Shown here piece by piece: positions 33,801-45,212 of a stretch of 64,000 bases of DNA; the first letter of the stretch is position 1, and every line of letters starts with the position of its first letter. The notes under the pieces are model-generated. The model worked only from the letters and a program-made list of their open reading frames with translations. It was not told the DNA's origin and searched no databases. The stretch is taken from assembly GCA_032690845.1 (NCBI GenBank), contig CM064429.1, positions 9,766,569 through 9,830,568 on the forward strand. Reading direction: 5' to 3'. The position numbers and the translations under genes are program-made. The DNA is from Eleusine coracana subsp. coracana (taxonomy: Eukaryota > Streptophyta > Magnoliopsida > Poales > Poaceae).

Positions 33801-35820
33801 GCAACAACAAACTGTTGAGTTGGGAAAAAGAACTGGATACACCTATCTACGCATAAACACATTTTCCTGGAGCAATAGTGTTGTTTATTCATTGAGTTAA
33901 TTTCTCTCATAGATGAGCCCTGATTGTGATAATCACAGCTGCAGAAAGACAAGGGTCCTGTTATTGATTCATTTTGGCTGATCAGGTAATGTGATATGAA
34001 GAGCAGTTGAAACAAAAAAAAATCTATATAAAATAAGAACATACACTAACCTTAAAGTGTTAACTATATTTACTTTTTAGTTGAAATTTAGGAACACATG
34101 CTAGAATGTATAACAGAATATGTGCATACCTATACCTGAATGAATAACAAAAAACAAAATCCTTGAATTAAAAAGATTAAGCCGAATTGCCATGTCTCTC
34201 AAGTTCTAAACTGGAGGAATCTCAGATGACTTCTGACAAAAAAATTATGATTCATCACATATCTTTGTTCACAAAGTTCAGAGCCTCACACACAAGCAGT
34301 GCAATGTTTGAGAAAATATAACAATAGTTCCGAAGTAGAGCTGATTATCAAGCGAGGAGTATCGAGACAGATGTATATTGAATATAGCACTGATAGTCAA
34401 CGAGCTGTATTGCAACAGATCACTATTTAATATACATTTGAGAGGCCTGCTAAGGCATTTGCTGTCTTTTCCTCAACCAACATCGATGCTTTTAGGCACA
34501 CAAATATGCATATAGTTTATTCTAACTAAATATGGCAGGCCGAAATATCTAGCACATTTTGTTAAAAAAAAGTAATATCTAACACACTAGGGTCATGAAT
34601 CGCACAATTAAAGAAGGCAACCTTTATTAGTTTCAGTTCTGGACCAAACCTCGCTCAAAATTCTAGTATAATCCTAAAAGCTAAAGAAACCTGGATCGGC
34701 TCAATCAAGTTTATATTCTGTTAGCAGATCCAAATAGAAAATTAATGATCAACACTGTGAAGGAATCAACATTGAAGATAAAAGGATCGATCTAGTTCCT
34801 CAACTCACTTTCAGATCAGGCGTGGGGAAGAGCCCCCACCTGCCACAGCTGCTGCACGCGGGGGTGTGAAGCCGAGGAGCTTCTGGAAACCTATTTAATT
34901 TGCAGAGGTCACTCGACAAGCGAAACCTGAGATATTCCGGAAACAAAAATTCAAAAACCAAGTTTGCTACCTGGCAACCAAAAGGAAAGGAAATTCTTAA
35001 CTCACATCAATAAAAAATGTTAAATCACAGCGTGACTCATGGACTGTGGCAACACACGTGCTAAAATTAAACAATTACATATAGCGAAAAAATCAATGTA
35101 AACTCAAGCAACGATTAGCTTAGCGCTCTGAAAGAAAGACAAAAAATAATTGAATAGAACCGCATAAACTAACTATAATTTTATTGTTTATCACTTGCAT
35201 CCCTGCATGGAATTTATGAAGACGTTAACTCCAGCAGAAATAAAAATGTGCATAAACATGATGAGGTGGAGTGGTTGTGCTTGGAGTAGCTATTTCAATT
35301 TAGAGACCATGCCCAATCTATCCCAATCACTTTAGAGACCATGTCCAATCTGCATTAATTTATCACTTTCATCTGCCTGTTATGCCTTTTTGCACGATTA
35401 AAAGACGTGAAGCTTCGATATGTTGATCAGTGCAGAAAACCTTTCTCAGAAAATTGAATCAATAGAATGTGACACACAAATAATTATGTTCAAAACAGAA
35501 CCTTTTTATCTAAGCCAAAAAAATGGATATACAGTCACATATAAAAAAACGATTTGGATTCATAATTTTGGCATAACACAAAATATTGCATCACCGGATT
35601 AGATTCATAATTGGCAAAGCCAACGATTTGACTCAGGTCAAAAGGGATTCCAACCAAGATATAGAATAGATCAAACTGCCGCACATGTTCTGCAAAATAG
35701 GAATCAAAGAATACTCACCTTGGTGGTGGCCTCGTTATAGTAATTCAGTGTCCACTTATCCTTTGGACAAATGAAACCCAACCCAGTTCGCCATCTAGAG
35801 TTCATCCATGCTTGTAGGCT
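30891..35820 (-). CDS. Small unrecognised protein, multi-exon, 5' end unresolved
   Basis: Four minus-strand exons join in one frame with good GT-AG sites: 35719-35820 (102 bp), 34840-34882 (43 bp), 33408-33430 (23 bp) and 30891-30932 (42 bp, ending TAG). They encode 69 residues: SLQAWMNSRWRTGLGF..., NYYNEATTK, KLLGFTPPRAAAVAD, GFDAEKQ, then GVSDMAIWGSKGL. Phase agreement over four short exons, one of only 23 bp, is unlikely by chance. I do not recognise the family and see no membrane segment or signal. Only this frame is open in the first listed exon, so an upstream coding exon must end in phase 0. A GC-rich stretch at 37343-37510 and an ATG at 37199-37201 (MAQQKTVLF...) could belong to the 5' end, but the join is unproven. 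Stowaway and Tourist MITEs sit in the 3' intron. Confidence 0.45.
31857..32093. mobile_element. Stowaway MITE
   Basis: The ends CTCCCTTCATTCTTAAATTAT and (right, reversed) CTCCCTCCGTTCTTAAATTAT are classic Stowaway termini, flanked by TA on both sides (31855-31856 and 32094-32095). Length 237 bp. It lies in the last intron of the small unknown gene. Confidence 0.9.
32151..32450. mobile_element. Tourist-like MITE, copy B
   Basis: Exactly 300 bp between two TTA copies (32148-32150 and 32451-32453). The ends are GACCTTGTTTGGATCC and, reversed, GGCCTTGTTTAGATTC. The interior carries repeated AGATTTTAGAATC motifs and a GAGTCTTTTGGCATA block shared with copy C at 41.8 kb. It is the best-preserved member of the family here. 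Confidence 0.9.
34545..34586 (+). mobile_element. Micro-insertion: poly(A) with 12-bp target duplication
   Basis: ATATCTAGCACA (34545-34556) and ATATCTAACACA (34575-34586) flank an 18-base insert, TTTTGTT, an A-run and GTA. The single mismatch is a transition. It lies in an intron of the small unknown gene. Confidence 0.6.
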
Positions 35821-38005
35821 CTGCGATAAAAAATGAGAAAATTGTTTCCCAAGCACCAGAACTCCCAATCAATTAGTGAGAACAGGGAAAATGCAACCAA
35901 AACATCAAACTGATACTTCCAACAATAATTAGGTGAATTTTTTATTCACAAGCATCACACACCCGTCTTTCATGGCACACTATTTTTTGTTCTGCACACT
36001 ACCATGGGGCAAAAATCACATTGATTGTTTTTCACCTCAATCAACAATAGTAAGACAAAAAAAAAATAGAGGTCAACCGGACTAATTGAATAAAAATGGT
36101 CAAAATATTTATTTTTCCTCCGTAGAAAACGGACTGGTTAGTTCATGATCATTCAAAGAAAAGGCCAACAATGCAAGAAACATAAATCAATGGGAGGTAA
36201 AGAAATATATATCGGTGCACTAACAGCTAACCAGGAACATAGCTCAATTACGCTGTCTGTCGAGTTGGATTAGAAAATGGCACTGTTGGCTTAAACACAT
36301 CTATTCTAACACATATCTATATATCAGTTAAGTTAATTGCTAATTTTTACCATTTGAAATAAGACTTAGACTAATAATATATAAAAATAGATAATGGCAT
36401 TTTCCTATATTATACATCTTTTCATGGTGGCAAAATAAGGTTCTGACAATATATTCTTCAGAGCCACATATATAAAGAAGTGACAGAAGTTTTTCAGATC
36501 CTATATAATAAAAAAAATCAAAATATTGATAGAAGGACAGCATAGGAATTCTCCTCGTTGCCAAACAATAGGAATCCTACGTACCAACAAAAAGTTCACA
36601 TGTAAAAGATATGAATTAGACTTCATATAAGCCCTATACGCCTAGGGCATTAGAACCTGTAGGACTATTGTAGCTGATGAGATCAGAAAATAATAGAACA
36701 CGTTTTGTATTATCCAATCCGACGAACTACCAACAAGATCGATCAGCAAAAGGGCGGGGTGCCTCTGCTACACTTCGCTTTCCCAAACGCTTTACGGTGG
36801 CACACTGCGCCTCCATGTTTCTCTACCCTAAAATCATGCGATCTTTCTATCCACCTTGAGCTGGCAACAAGCAAATATAGATAGCAAAAGGAGATACCTA
36901 TTTCACACCTGACAACAATGCAGAGACCCTGTACTGTAGCAGATATGACAATGCACTCAGGCGAACACCCTATGCTGACCATGCCAACACCCTCCCTGGA
37001 ACCTGAACAAGAAACACCACAACTCGGATAGGGAACTATGGACGTCATCTTTCACAACAATAAAATCGGCCATAAACAAAATAACCAAGTTGAAACTAAC
37101 CTGCAAACCATCGGCAGCAGGCACCGGAAAAAAAACACCATAGATCTAAAATACGCAGAGATCCTTGTGTCTCGAAACAGCACGGTCTTCTGCTGAGCCA
37201 TAATAGAGACCTGACGCAAATCAAAATTCAAATTCAAGGCCTGATATCGAGAAGACAGAAGAAAGAAACCGTTCACAGTTGCAGGATCGAGAAGTAGAGA
37301 AAACAATTGCTGGTGAGTGCGTGATTGACCTCATAGCCTGATTTGCTCACAAGGTGTCGATCGCGGCCATTGTTACCGCCTCCCTCTCAGGCAGCCGCCG
37401 ACGTTGACGCAGCGGCGCCGGTCCTCGATCGCGGACTCCAGTCACCACCTCCGTTGCACGCAGCCGCCGCTGCCGCCGCCGTCGAGGCGTTTGGGTTAGG
37501 GTTCGTGGAAGGGAGGGGAAGCGATTGAATGCAGGCTGACGGCGAACATAGAGTGGGTTTGGAATAGGAAAATGAATTTGAATTTTAGAAGGATATCGTG
37601 GTTTGAGGGCGGTGGGTAGTGGGTAGAGGTGGGTAGTATGGTGAGAAAAAACATGAAAAAGAGGAGGGATGAGTGAATTTTGTGAAGAAATTAGTATAAA
37701 TAGTTTTATATGTACTGAGTTCACACATATTTTATAATTGAATAGAGGTGGACTATACAAAACAGAGGCTCTAAATCGTTAGGTAGGTAGCTATCTATGG
37801 TGATAAAACTGGTCCTATCCTTCGTGCTTTATTAGTTTAGATAAGAATTTCACTGTAAACAACTATATACACTAGCACATGGAAAACTTCTATGTGTATA
37901 CATATTTAGAATTTGATTTCGATTGGTGAAATTAACGGGCAGTGATTCCTCCACTTTGATGAACCATGTTGTTTTTCATTCATTGGTGATTATGTATAAC
38001 CATCA
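35821..38005. other. Upstream region of the small gene
   Basis: 37343-37510 is GC-rich with CCGCCG-type content, like a grass 5' UTR on the minus strand. It contains a short upstream frame MAAIDTL and possible donors (TATGAG|GTCAAT). 37199-37300 contains an acceptor-like TCGATATCAG and the frame MAQQKTVLF. Elsewhere the sequence is AT-rich with nothing recognisable. Confidence 0.4.
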
Positions 38006-38009
38006 AAGA

Positions 38010-39223
38010 GAATACTCGAGAGTGGGATATCGACAAGCTGAAGGAAAATTTTTGTTTGATGGACGTGGAGGAGATCAAGAAGATAACCTTGAGTAATCAC
38101 CAAATGGAGGATTTACAAGCCTGGGCTTATGAACGCAATGGAGCCTACTCTGTCCGCTCTGCATATAAGCTGATCATGCAGATGGAACTGCTTCAACCTC
38201 TACAGGCTTGGGATTCTGGTGGAAGCACTTGTGGAAAATGAAGGTACCACCAAAAGTGAGGATTTTCTGGTGGAGAGCGATTCATGGTTTTCTACCAGCC
38301 AAAGAAGTGTTAGCATGCCGCCACATATCACAGGAGAGTGGATGCACAGATTGTGGTAACCCATCACAATCCATATTCCACACAATGTTTGAGTGTACTT
38401 ATGCACACAGATTTTGGGAATGCATGAAGGAGTTGACCTCCAAAAAACCTCAGAAATTGCACCCAAGCACATGGGCAAAAGATATGCTGATTGGAGAGCT
38501 ATGCCAAGCCGAGGATGCGGCACTAATAGCTTGCTGTTGTTGGCCTCTATGGACAGGAAGAAATAATCGTCGCAATGGTAATACCGCATGGAGTCCTAGC
38601 GCAGCTGCCAAATTTGTTATAAAAATGGTGGAGGATCTCCTTCAAATCTATCAGAAACAAGAGATACAAGTCAAGGTATGGACTCCATGGCAGCCACCAG
38701 AAGCGAATGTTTGGAAGCTTAATACTGATGGTGCATTTGACTGCACAAAATTCAGAGGAGGAACTGGTGCGATCATTAGACATTCGAGTGGTACAATGCT
38801 TCGAGCCCAATCACGTTGGTATGATCACCTCGAAGATGCAGTGCAGGATGAGGCATTAGCAGTTCGTGATGGTTTGATGATGGCAAGGGAGGCAGGTGCA
38901 ACCAAGCTAATTGTAGAATCTGATTGTGTGTCCGTGGTGAAATTGTTGAACACGGAAGAAGGCTTCCAGTCTATGCTGGCGAGTATCTGGTATGATGTCA
39001 AAGAGTTAAGCAGGGGTTTTATTTCTATTTCAATTTGCTATGTAAATCGAGAAGCGAATATGGCAGCACACTGTTGTGCTAAGTTCGCTGATCCGGTAAA
39101 TAATCTTTGTAGCAGGACGAGCGAGTCTCCAGACTTCCTGGTGCGTGCGCTAATCGGTGACTGTAACCCTGCTGAGCTAATATAACCTCTTATGACTTGC
39201 CCTCAAAAAAAAAAAAAAAAAAA
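38010..39223 (+). mobile_element. 5'-truncated L1-type LINE, RNase H end
   Basis: The segment begins inside ORF2 with an SREWDIDKL-like stretch and continues to the LINE zinc-finger region (KMKVPPKVRIFWWRAIHGFLP, then C-x2-C and H-x-F-E-C motifs). It ends in a plant LINE RNase H domain (LNTDGAF, GGTGAIIR, DEALAVRDGL, VESDC, NREANMAAH). One frameshift lies near 38210. The stop is TAA at 39183-39185, followed after only about 19 bases by a poly(A) run at 39205-39223. No target duplication was found. It cannot mobilise itself: the endonuclease and reverse transcriptase are missing. Confidence 0.88.
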
Positions 39224-40207
39224 GTTGCCAGTTGGCACCCCCAAGGAAAATACTTCAAGAGTAGGGAATATCTGAAGCCACGGCTTGTTTACGGTCTTGA
39301 CGGTTGCTATCCATTCTTATCATCACGTCCCATCTATTTAATTACTCGCTAGTAACTGGTAAGTGCATCTAAGGAGATCATGATCAATCAAATACTGGTC
39401 ACTGTTCCAGAGTTCCTACGGTATCTTAACCATTAAAGTCATCTTGATATTTTTGGTGCCTGAAAATACTAATCTCTCATAAACCCAGAAGCCAATAAAG
39501 AAGTATACTACAACTAACAAAGCAGATAACAGAGATTGCGAGCTATATTGGTCTCATCAACTTGGCGCATTCGACAGTGATTGAGTGGTATACGCAGCCG
39601 CAGGGTATGTATAGTGACGTGTGCCCTCCAGCGATCGCACTAGTCAAGAATTAATTAGTAGAGACAAAAGATTTACAGGTGAATTAGACCCGGCCTGAAA
39701 CATGCAAATTTTAGTCCATAAGGTAGTAGTTCTTACAAACCAAATTGTTCTGGAAATGGCGTCCCACGTGGAATCTTCAATATTAGTATACAAGTAAGGG
39801 ACAAAATAGCCATTGAGCCAACCATTCCGATGGAAATCGACCCATGTTATATGGTTACGCATAACCAGAAACTGTCACAGTTATGAAAGCAGCTAGCTCA
39901 ATTGATGGTACCTAAACTAAACCGTATGATTGCTATTGATACCGGCGGATCAGAGGGCTTCTTCCGGCGCGGTTGCCTTCACCTATCAAACCCGACGACG
40001 GCCACAAATCAGCTGGTTGCACCAAGTTGGATAATACTGATCATGGCGTGCAGGGATGCAGTCCATGCAAATAAGGGAATGGCAATGATCAGATTAGGTG
40101 TTCGTGGAAAATTGAAGTCCATGTCTCGATGGGCTTGTACTAGGGAACACAGGAAGTATCAGTCAAGTTGAGCAGAGGATCCGTGCGTTAACAAGAACTG
40201 CTCGCAA
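39224..40207. other. Intergenic, nothing supported
   Basis: No repeat with ends and no coding signal. A short frame near 39902 has no recognisable motif. Confidence 0.45.
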
Positions 40208-40520
40208 CTAGACGTCCCGCCTGCGCGCTCCTGCGTTCTGTGGCCGGTTCAGCAGCCGGTAGCTCCCCATGTTCCCTATTACTACTGACGTGCAGATGAG
40301 GTCGTGTCGAATGGACACAGCCCGCTCGCACTTTGTCACAGGAATCCGCTTAACAACGCGGCCAGAGAGGTCCATGATGTTGCAAATGATGTCAATGTCC
40401 CAGTAAGCTGTTTCGTAGCCGACGGCGATGAGAGCGGATGGGAGAGGGAGGGACCGCCACGGCCGGCACACCAACCGGAAGCGGCAGAGCTCCTTGGGCC
40501 TATCTGCAACGACAGGAGAC
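40208..40520 (-). pseudogene. F-box gene fragment
   Basis: The minus strand encodes PKELCRFRLVCRPWRSL, then (after a small deletion) LIAVGYETAYWDIDIICNIMDLSGRVVKRIP, RAVSIRHDLIC and YRLLNRPQNAG. This matches the F-box core and the start of the associated region of the copies at 46 and 50 kb. The DPLFAAAHAARHP segment is mostly gone, the F-box N-terminus is missing, and the C-terminal ~250 residues are absent. It is a dead fragment beside a transposon stack. Confidence 0.8.
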
Positions 40521-40574
40521 TGAATTTGCGTTTGTTCCATTTCAGATTCTTAAAATCTGTTTTTTTTTATCTTA

Positions 40575-41757
40575 GGTCTTGTTTGGATTCCTCCACTTTT
40601 AAGAAACTAGTTTTTAAAAATCGAGGGAGTTTTCGAACCAGTGCCCGTCCGGAGATTTTGGGGGCCCAAGGCGATTCTTCGGATCGGGACCCTTTAATAT
40701 ATATATAGTAACAAAACTTATGTATATATATACAAAACATATTTCTCAGTAAAATAAATAGCATCTCAAAACCATATTGATACAAAATAATATGTTCATA
40801 TTACTTTAAAAGTTTCTTCGAACATGGTCCATTTCTGTGATTTCAAGAACTCTTTCTCTCATTTCTTATTTTTCCTTTTCTCATGCCCAGATGGATACTT
40901 TCTCATCGACATGGCCTGGCAATTGAAAATTTTAGAAACAATTGATTAAATAATCTCATCATTTGACTCTGATTTTGATCATGTGAGGATGATGATCAGA
41001 TTAGCCTACTGTGGAAATTAGAAAAGGAATGTACTGCCGGCTTGCTGTAGCGGAAGACGAAGACGATCCAACCCAACAATGCGATTGCGAGCAGCGCGCC
41101 GATCGCCGATCGCGGAACCTTAATTTGCAGTTGCGGCGACGGCGACTTGGGCGAGTTGGGATGACAGCGCCGGCGACTCAGACTTCCAGTCCTTTGACGG
41201 TTCGTATTTGGGAATATTTTATATGGCCGGATTGCCGTAACAGGCTCATACTCATACCTACTCCGCCTCTGAATGTTTTATTGGGCATTGATTAGATACG
41301 TAGTGGGCTAATGACTACTTTTCTCTTTGATTAAGGGCAGGCCGGCGTAGTGATGGGCTGTCGCTGTGAGTCACCTGAACGTTGGGCCTGATTTGCTTAT
41401 ATATGTAACATGTACACATACATGCTATAGGGTGGGGCTCTTCAGTTTTGGGGGCCAGGGCGGCTGCGCCGCCTGTCCTCCCCCCTGTGCCGTACAGGGC
41501 TGGTACTGTTCTAAACAAGTCAGTTTTTATGTTAGTTTCTATAAACTAGATTATGAGTTTTTAAGAAACTTATAATCTAACTCAACATATATCAGTTTTT
41601 ACCTCGTATCAATATAATTAACTAGCAAAAAACTAGTTTATAGATTATAAAAACTATAATCCAACCATCTCCATCCAGTTTTTATTTAAAAACCAGTTTC
41701 TAAAAATTGAAAGTAAAAATTAGTTTTTAAGAAACTATGGTGGATCCAAACATGACC
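40575..41757. mobile_element. Tourist-like element D nested in copy C
   Basis: TTA on both sides (40572-40574 and 41758-41760). The termini are GGTCTTGTTTGGATTCCTCCA and, reversed, GGTCATGTTTGGATCCACCA. The interior consists of AAGAAACTAGTTTTTA-type motifs in both orientations. It is in turn split by the hAT element at 40639-41508. Confidence 0.85.
40639..41508. mobile_element. hAT-like element E nested in D
   Basis: The left end is CAGTGCCCGTCCGGAGATTT followed by TGGGGGCCCAAGGCG. The right end, reversed, is CAGTACCAGCCCTGTACGGC with CCCCCAAAACTGAAGAGCCC further in. Termini of the CAG..C-GG-GATTTTGGGGGCCC type are common in grass hAT elements. The flanks TTTCGAAC and TTCTAAAC differ by three transitions, as expected of an aged 8-bp duplication. 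870 bp; no transposase frame. Confidence 0.7.
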
Positions 41758-41994
41758 TTAATATTTTAGAATCCATATTCTAAATAAAATTAGGTGGTGA
41801 TGTTTGGATATAGATCAAATTCTTAAAATCCGAAGGACTGTGAGTCTTTTGCCATATAAAATTTGGTTCTAGCTAGGTATATTCAGATTGTGAAATTCTT
41901 AAAATATGAGGTTCTAGATTTTAGAATTCAGAAAAAAATCTGTGCCGTTTGAAGGCCCTACGGATTCTAAAATCTAGATTCAGGAAATAAGGCA

Positions 41995-42398
41995 GGGATA
42001 ATATTCAATGCAAACCATCTATTCGGTGGAATCGTTAAAAACTTATAAGATATACTTAAAAGTTTTTAAAAATTATGAAACTTGGTACACATGTATCACA
42101 CAAAAGCTCAAATCTAAATTTAGCATCACTTGAAAGATAAAAAATAACAATTCATGAAGAAGGAAGAAGAAAACGACAAAATAATGCATGTGCTGTAATT
42201 TTTGTTCTCTTTCCCATAATTTATTATTTTTGTATCTTTTAAATGAAGTTCAATTTGGACTTAAACTTATGTGTACATGTTTACCGCCGTCATATACATG
42301 TGTACCAAATTTTAGAATTTTTAAAAACTTCTAAATATGTTCATTGATAGGGTATTAACGATTCCACCAAATAGGTGGTTTGCACCGAATATTTTCTC
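41995..42398. mobile_element. Mutator-like MITE, 404 bp
   Basis: The arms of about 105 bp match in inverse orientation: GGATAATATTC / GAAAATATTC, GTGCAAACCA-CTATT-GGTGG, AATCGTTAA, AAGTTTTTAAAAATT and TTGGTACACATGTAT. The 9-bp flanks AATAAGGCA (41986-41994) and AATAAGACA (42399-42407) differ by one transition. No coding capacity. It lies just outside the 3' remnant of copy C. Confidence 0.85.
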
Positions 42399-42407
42399 AA
42401 TAAGACA

Positions 42408-44032
42408 TATGCATCCATACATTCAAGCGAATGGAACCAGGGTGCGTAAGTCAGAGATGGGTGAGGAGACTAGCTTGCCTGGCAAGAATGGCTGAACACA
42501 GAGCCGAGAACGAGCGCCGGCTGGCGATTGGTCTTCTCTCAGCGGTTGGGTTGGGAGTTCAGGGACGCGCCGTGCAACCAGTATGTGCAGAAGCAAATTG
42601 AAGAGAACCGATAACTTTCACTAACCGACACACACTGTCCTGCTCCAAAAAGGGATAGCTGAGGGATGAGAGGCTCTTTACAGGCTAGAATCAAAATGGT
42701 CCGTTCATTTCTCTTGATCCAACGGTTTATATGTATTTATACTATATTGATCCTTTAAATAGTATATTAAAGTAGTATGGATATTATTAGGAAAAAATAA
42801 TAGCAAATTGTAATTTCATTGATGTTTTAGGATGATTTGAAACGCAAATTATATTCCCGTTCTTTTCATTTTTGCCTGTTCTTCTCCGTGTTCTTCGTCT
42901 TGGTCTACGCCGGCTCGACGATTTGGCGGCGGGGGCTGTAGCGCGTGGTTGGACATTGGTTGAGCTAGCAGCTAGCGCAGTTTTCTTGGTCATCGTCGAG
43001 GTTGATGACGGAATCCGTGAATGTCTCGCGCCCTTCTATGCCTCCATCGCTCGTGGTGAGCTGTGGCCATGCTCTTGGCTTTGGCTCACATGCTGTTGAC
43101 CGGCAAGCAGCAACGAATACGTCTCGTGTGCATGTGAGATGCATTTAACCGGTGACACACATAAACTATTGGCACATACGTGTAGAGGATCACACATTCA
43201 ATCGGCCAGGCTGGTTTGAAGCTTGTCATTCCGAAGAATGCCAGCTTGATTTGAGGCACACGCATGCACGATCCATTGCGGAGGCGGAGGCGGAGACGGC
43301 AACGCCGACGGCTAGGCAATGTGCGACCCCTTACTTCCTAACCGATTGTCAGCGCGTGGCGGTTCCAGCAAGCATGAGCGTTTTGCGAGTGACGGCGGCA
43401 GACGCGGTGGGCGTTCTACGCGGCAGCGGTGGCCGGCGGTGGTGATGCCCGTCTGCTTTCTTCTTCCTCATACTGATAATGATTCGATTGAATTTTGTAT
43501 GACGGTGTTGTCCTTTTGTGACAATATCAGTAAATTATTGAATTGCTTAATCAATTATAAATTTATCTTTTAAATCAACAGTGGGATTAGAATTACACTA
43601 CTTTGAGGTTCAAAGTAGTATAATCCACCGTAATTAGAGTCTAACAATAATAAGCTATATGTCAGCTCAGCCATCGAATTACACAGCCGCGGGTCATCAC
43701 ATTTTGGACAATGGTACAAATAAACAGTGATGCCATGGTATTTCCTATGTACGTATGTACCACATGTCAGTGATTTAGCTAGGTGTCCCAAACTCTCTCG
43801 TTTCTCTTTGTTGTGTCTCAGCTATGTGGCAGTGACCTTCAGTGTGCTCCGTGCGACGCGCCCGGTAAGATGGAGAAACGCGAGTCGCATGCAGCACAGC
43901 AGAGAGAAGAGAGCGATACACATATATGCCTCTCATCTCAACGCGGCAAAAGGATACCGGCCTGCTGCTTCAGCACAGCCACAGCTCGCTTATTAACAGG
44001 TACAATCGCAGACCGGCAGACGTACTCGACCC
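42408..44032. other. Intergenic; one GC-rich patch
   Basis: 42860-43440 is moderately GC-rich with short frames on both strands, none recognisable, and with many GCGGAGGCGGAG/GACGGC motifs. It may be a captured or decayed exon. The rest is ordinary. Confidence 0.4.
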
Positions 44033-44422
44033 ATGGCTTTTGTCATGAAACCTGCCCAGTATGTTCTCCTAGTCCTTGTCGCGGTGGTGGCAGCCTCCGC
44101 AGCCGCCGGGAAAAGAAGTCTCCTTCAGTGTCAGAAATGATGCACCCAACACGGAGGGAGGACGCGGGTTCGACGCAAAAATCAGCTCGGCACACGCCGT
44201 TTACCTCCTCGAGCAGGCGACACTTGCTGCTTGGAAGCTCTTCCCTGGCAGCGCGTGGCTCGCCGAAGAGCTCCCTGGCAGCGCGTGTACAATGGAGTGC
44301 TAATTTATCCAACAAAATTTCTCGTGGCTTCCATGAACAATGGACTCAAGGAAGCAACTAGCAGCCTAGATTTCTTCAAGAAGGTAACCGGGATCTCTAG
44401 GATCGGTGGGCTATATGTATAA
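44033..44422 (+). pseudogene. Basic secretory protein (PRp27-like) pseudogene
   Basis: It opens with a good signal peptide (MAFVMKPAQYVLLVLVAVVAA). A one-base frameshift near 44107 separates this from VSFSVRNDAPNTEGGRGFDA and ISSAHAVYLLEQATLAAWKLF. This matches the start of the plant basic secretory protein family (V-F-V-N-A-x-T-x-GG-x-RFD...YA...L..A....W..F). The catalytic-like HExxH region is missing. A 3' remnant, VASMNNGLKEATSSLDFFKKVTG, resembles the family C-terminus. The tandem text CCCTGGCAGCGCGTG, present twice, marks the internal deletion. Intact members are apoplastic, pathogenesis-related, metalloprotease-like proteins. This copy is dead. Confidence 0.65.
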
Positions 44423-44648
44423 GGCCTCCGCGTGAATGACACCGTACCTATGGTTTTGTTTCGCTCCAATATCTTACTACTAGTTGGTAGCCAAGAGGAA
44501 GAGAGGCAAAACAGGATAACTGGCTGAGGGGAGAACGCGCTCATGTAGGTGGTGACTGAAAGATGAAGCACGCCTTATAACAATTTTTATATGCTCTCTC
44601 ATGAGTGAAGTGAACTTGAGTCGAAAGCAATCATGCAGACGTTATGTC

Positions 44649-45204
44649 TAGGGATGGCAATTTCACCCATGGATATGGGGTCCGACGAGTTTTGCACCCG
44701 ATGGGTGCGAGCATGGGTCTAGTTTTTCATTCATGGGTGTCACCCGCACCCGACCCGACAAACATGGGTGTGGGTGTGGGTTTTACTTCTCATCCGTGGG
44801 TGATCCGTTGGGCTCCGAAATATATTTACATATAAGATTTAGTCCTATCTCATAACAAGTTAACCATAAATAAATGTATATGTGATGAGAATAATGACTA
44901 AATTATTAAGAATTTATGTAGAATTACCTAAATACATACCCATGACTCACATTTATTAATTGACATGTCATATATAGACATTATGCATTTGTGTTGATCT
45001 CGTTAAAATATTTTTTTAGATATTTTTCATATGACACATGAAACCCAACAGACACCCGATACCCACCCGAAATCCGTGGATACGGACATGGGTCTCAATT
45101 CCCACCCGAGTGCGGGTGTGGATGTCAACTTTTACCCGAAGCCTTTTTCATAGTGGGTGGGTTTTTGTTCAATCCGACCTGAACCCAACCCACTGCCATC
45201 CCTA
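44649..45204. mobile_element. hAT-type element with perfect 8-bp target duplication
   Basis: Starts TAGGGATGGCAATTTCACCC and ends CCCACTGCCATCCCTA. Identical GTTATGTC copies flank it at 44641-44648 and 45205-45212. The 556-bp interior carries CCCACCCG and GGGTGTGGGT runs near both ends and an AT-rich centre. This TAGGGATGGCA family is widespread in plants as non-autonomous hAT. A truncated relative lies at 49308. Confidence 0.9.
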
Positions 45205-45212
45205 GTTATGTC

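Larger units (their letters stand above)
40531..41983. mobile_element. Tourist-like MITE, copy C, split by nested insertions
   Basis: 40537-40574 (CCATTTCAGATTCTTAAAATCTG..TTATCTTA) and 41761-41983 (ATATTTTAGAATCC..., GAGTCTTTTGCCATATAAAA, ATCTAGATTC) together correspond to copy B at 32151. The two halves are separated by a 1.18-kb insertion. Its outer termini are eroded. Confidence 0.75.

Noticed and set aside
37052..37306. Frame beginning MAQQKTVLF as the definite N-terminus of the small unknown protein
   Set aside because: Its best donor (GCAG|GTTAG) gives a phase that hits TGA in the next exon; only a weak donor (ATG|GTTTGC) would fit, so it is left as a possibility.
43783..44361. 192-codon frame overlapping the basic secretory protein locus
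   Set aside because: It is an out-of-frame reading across the pseudogene; the signal peptide and family motifs lie in the other two phases.
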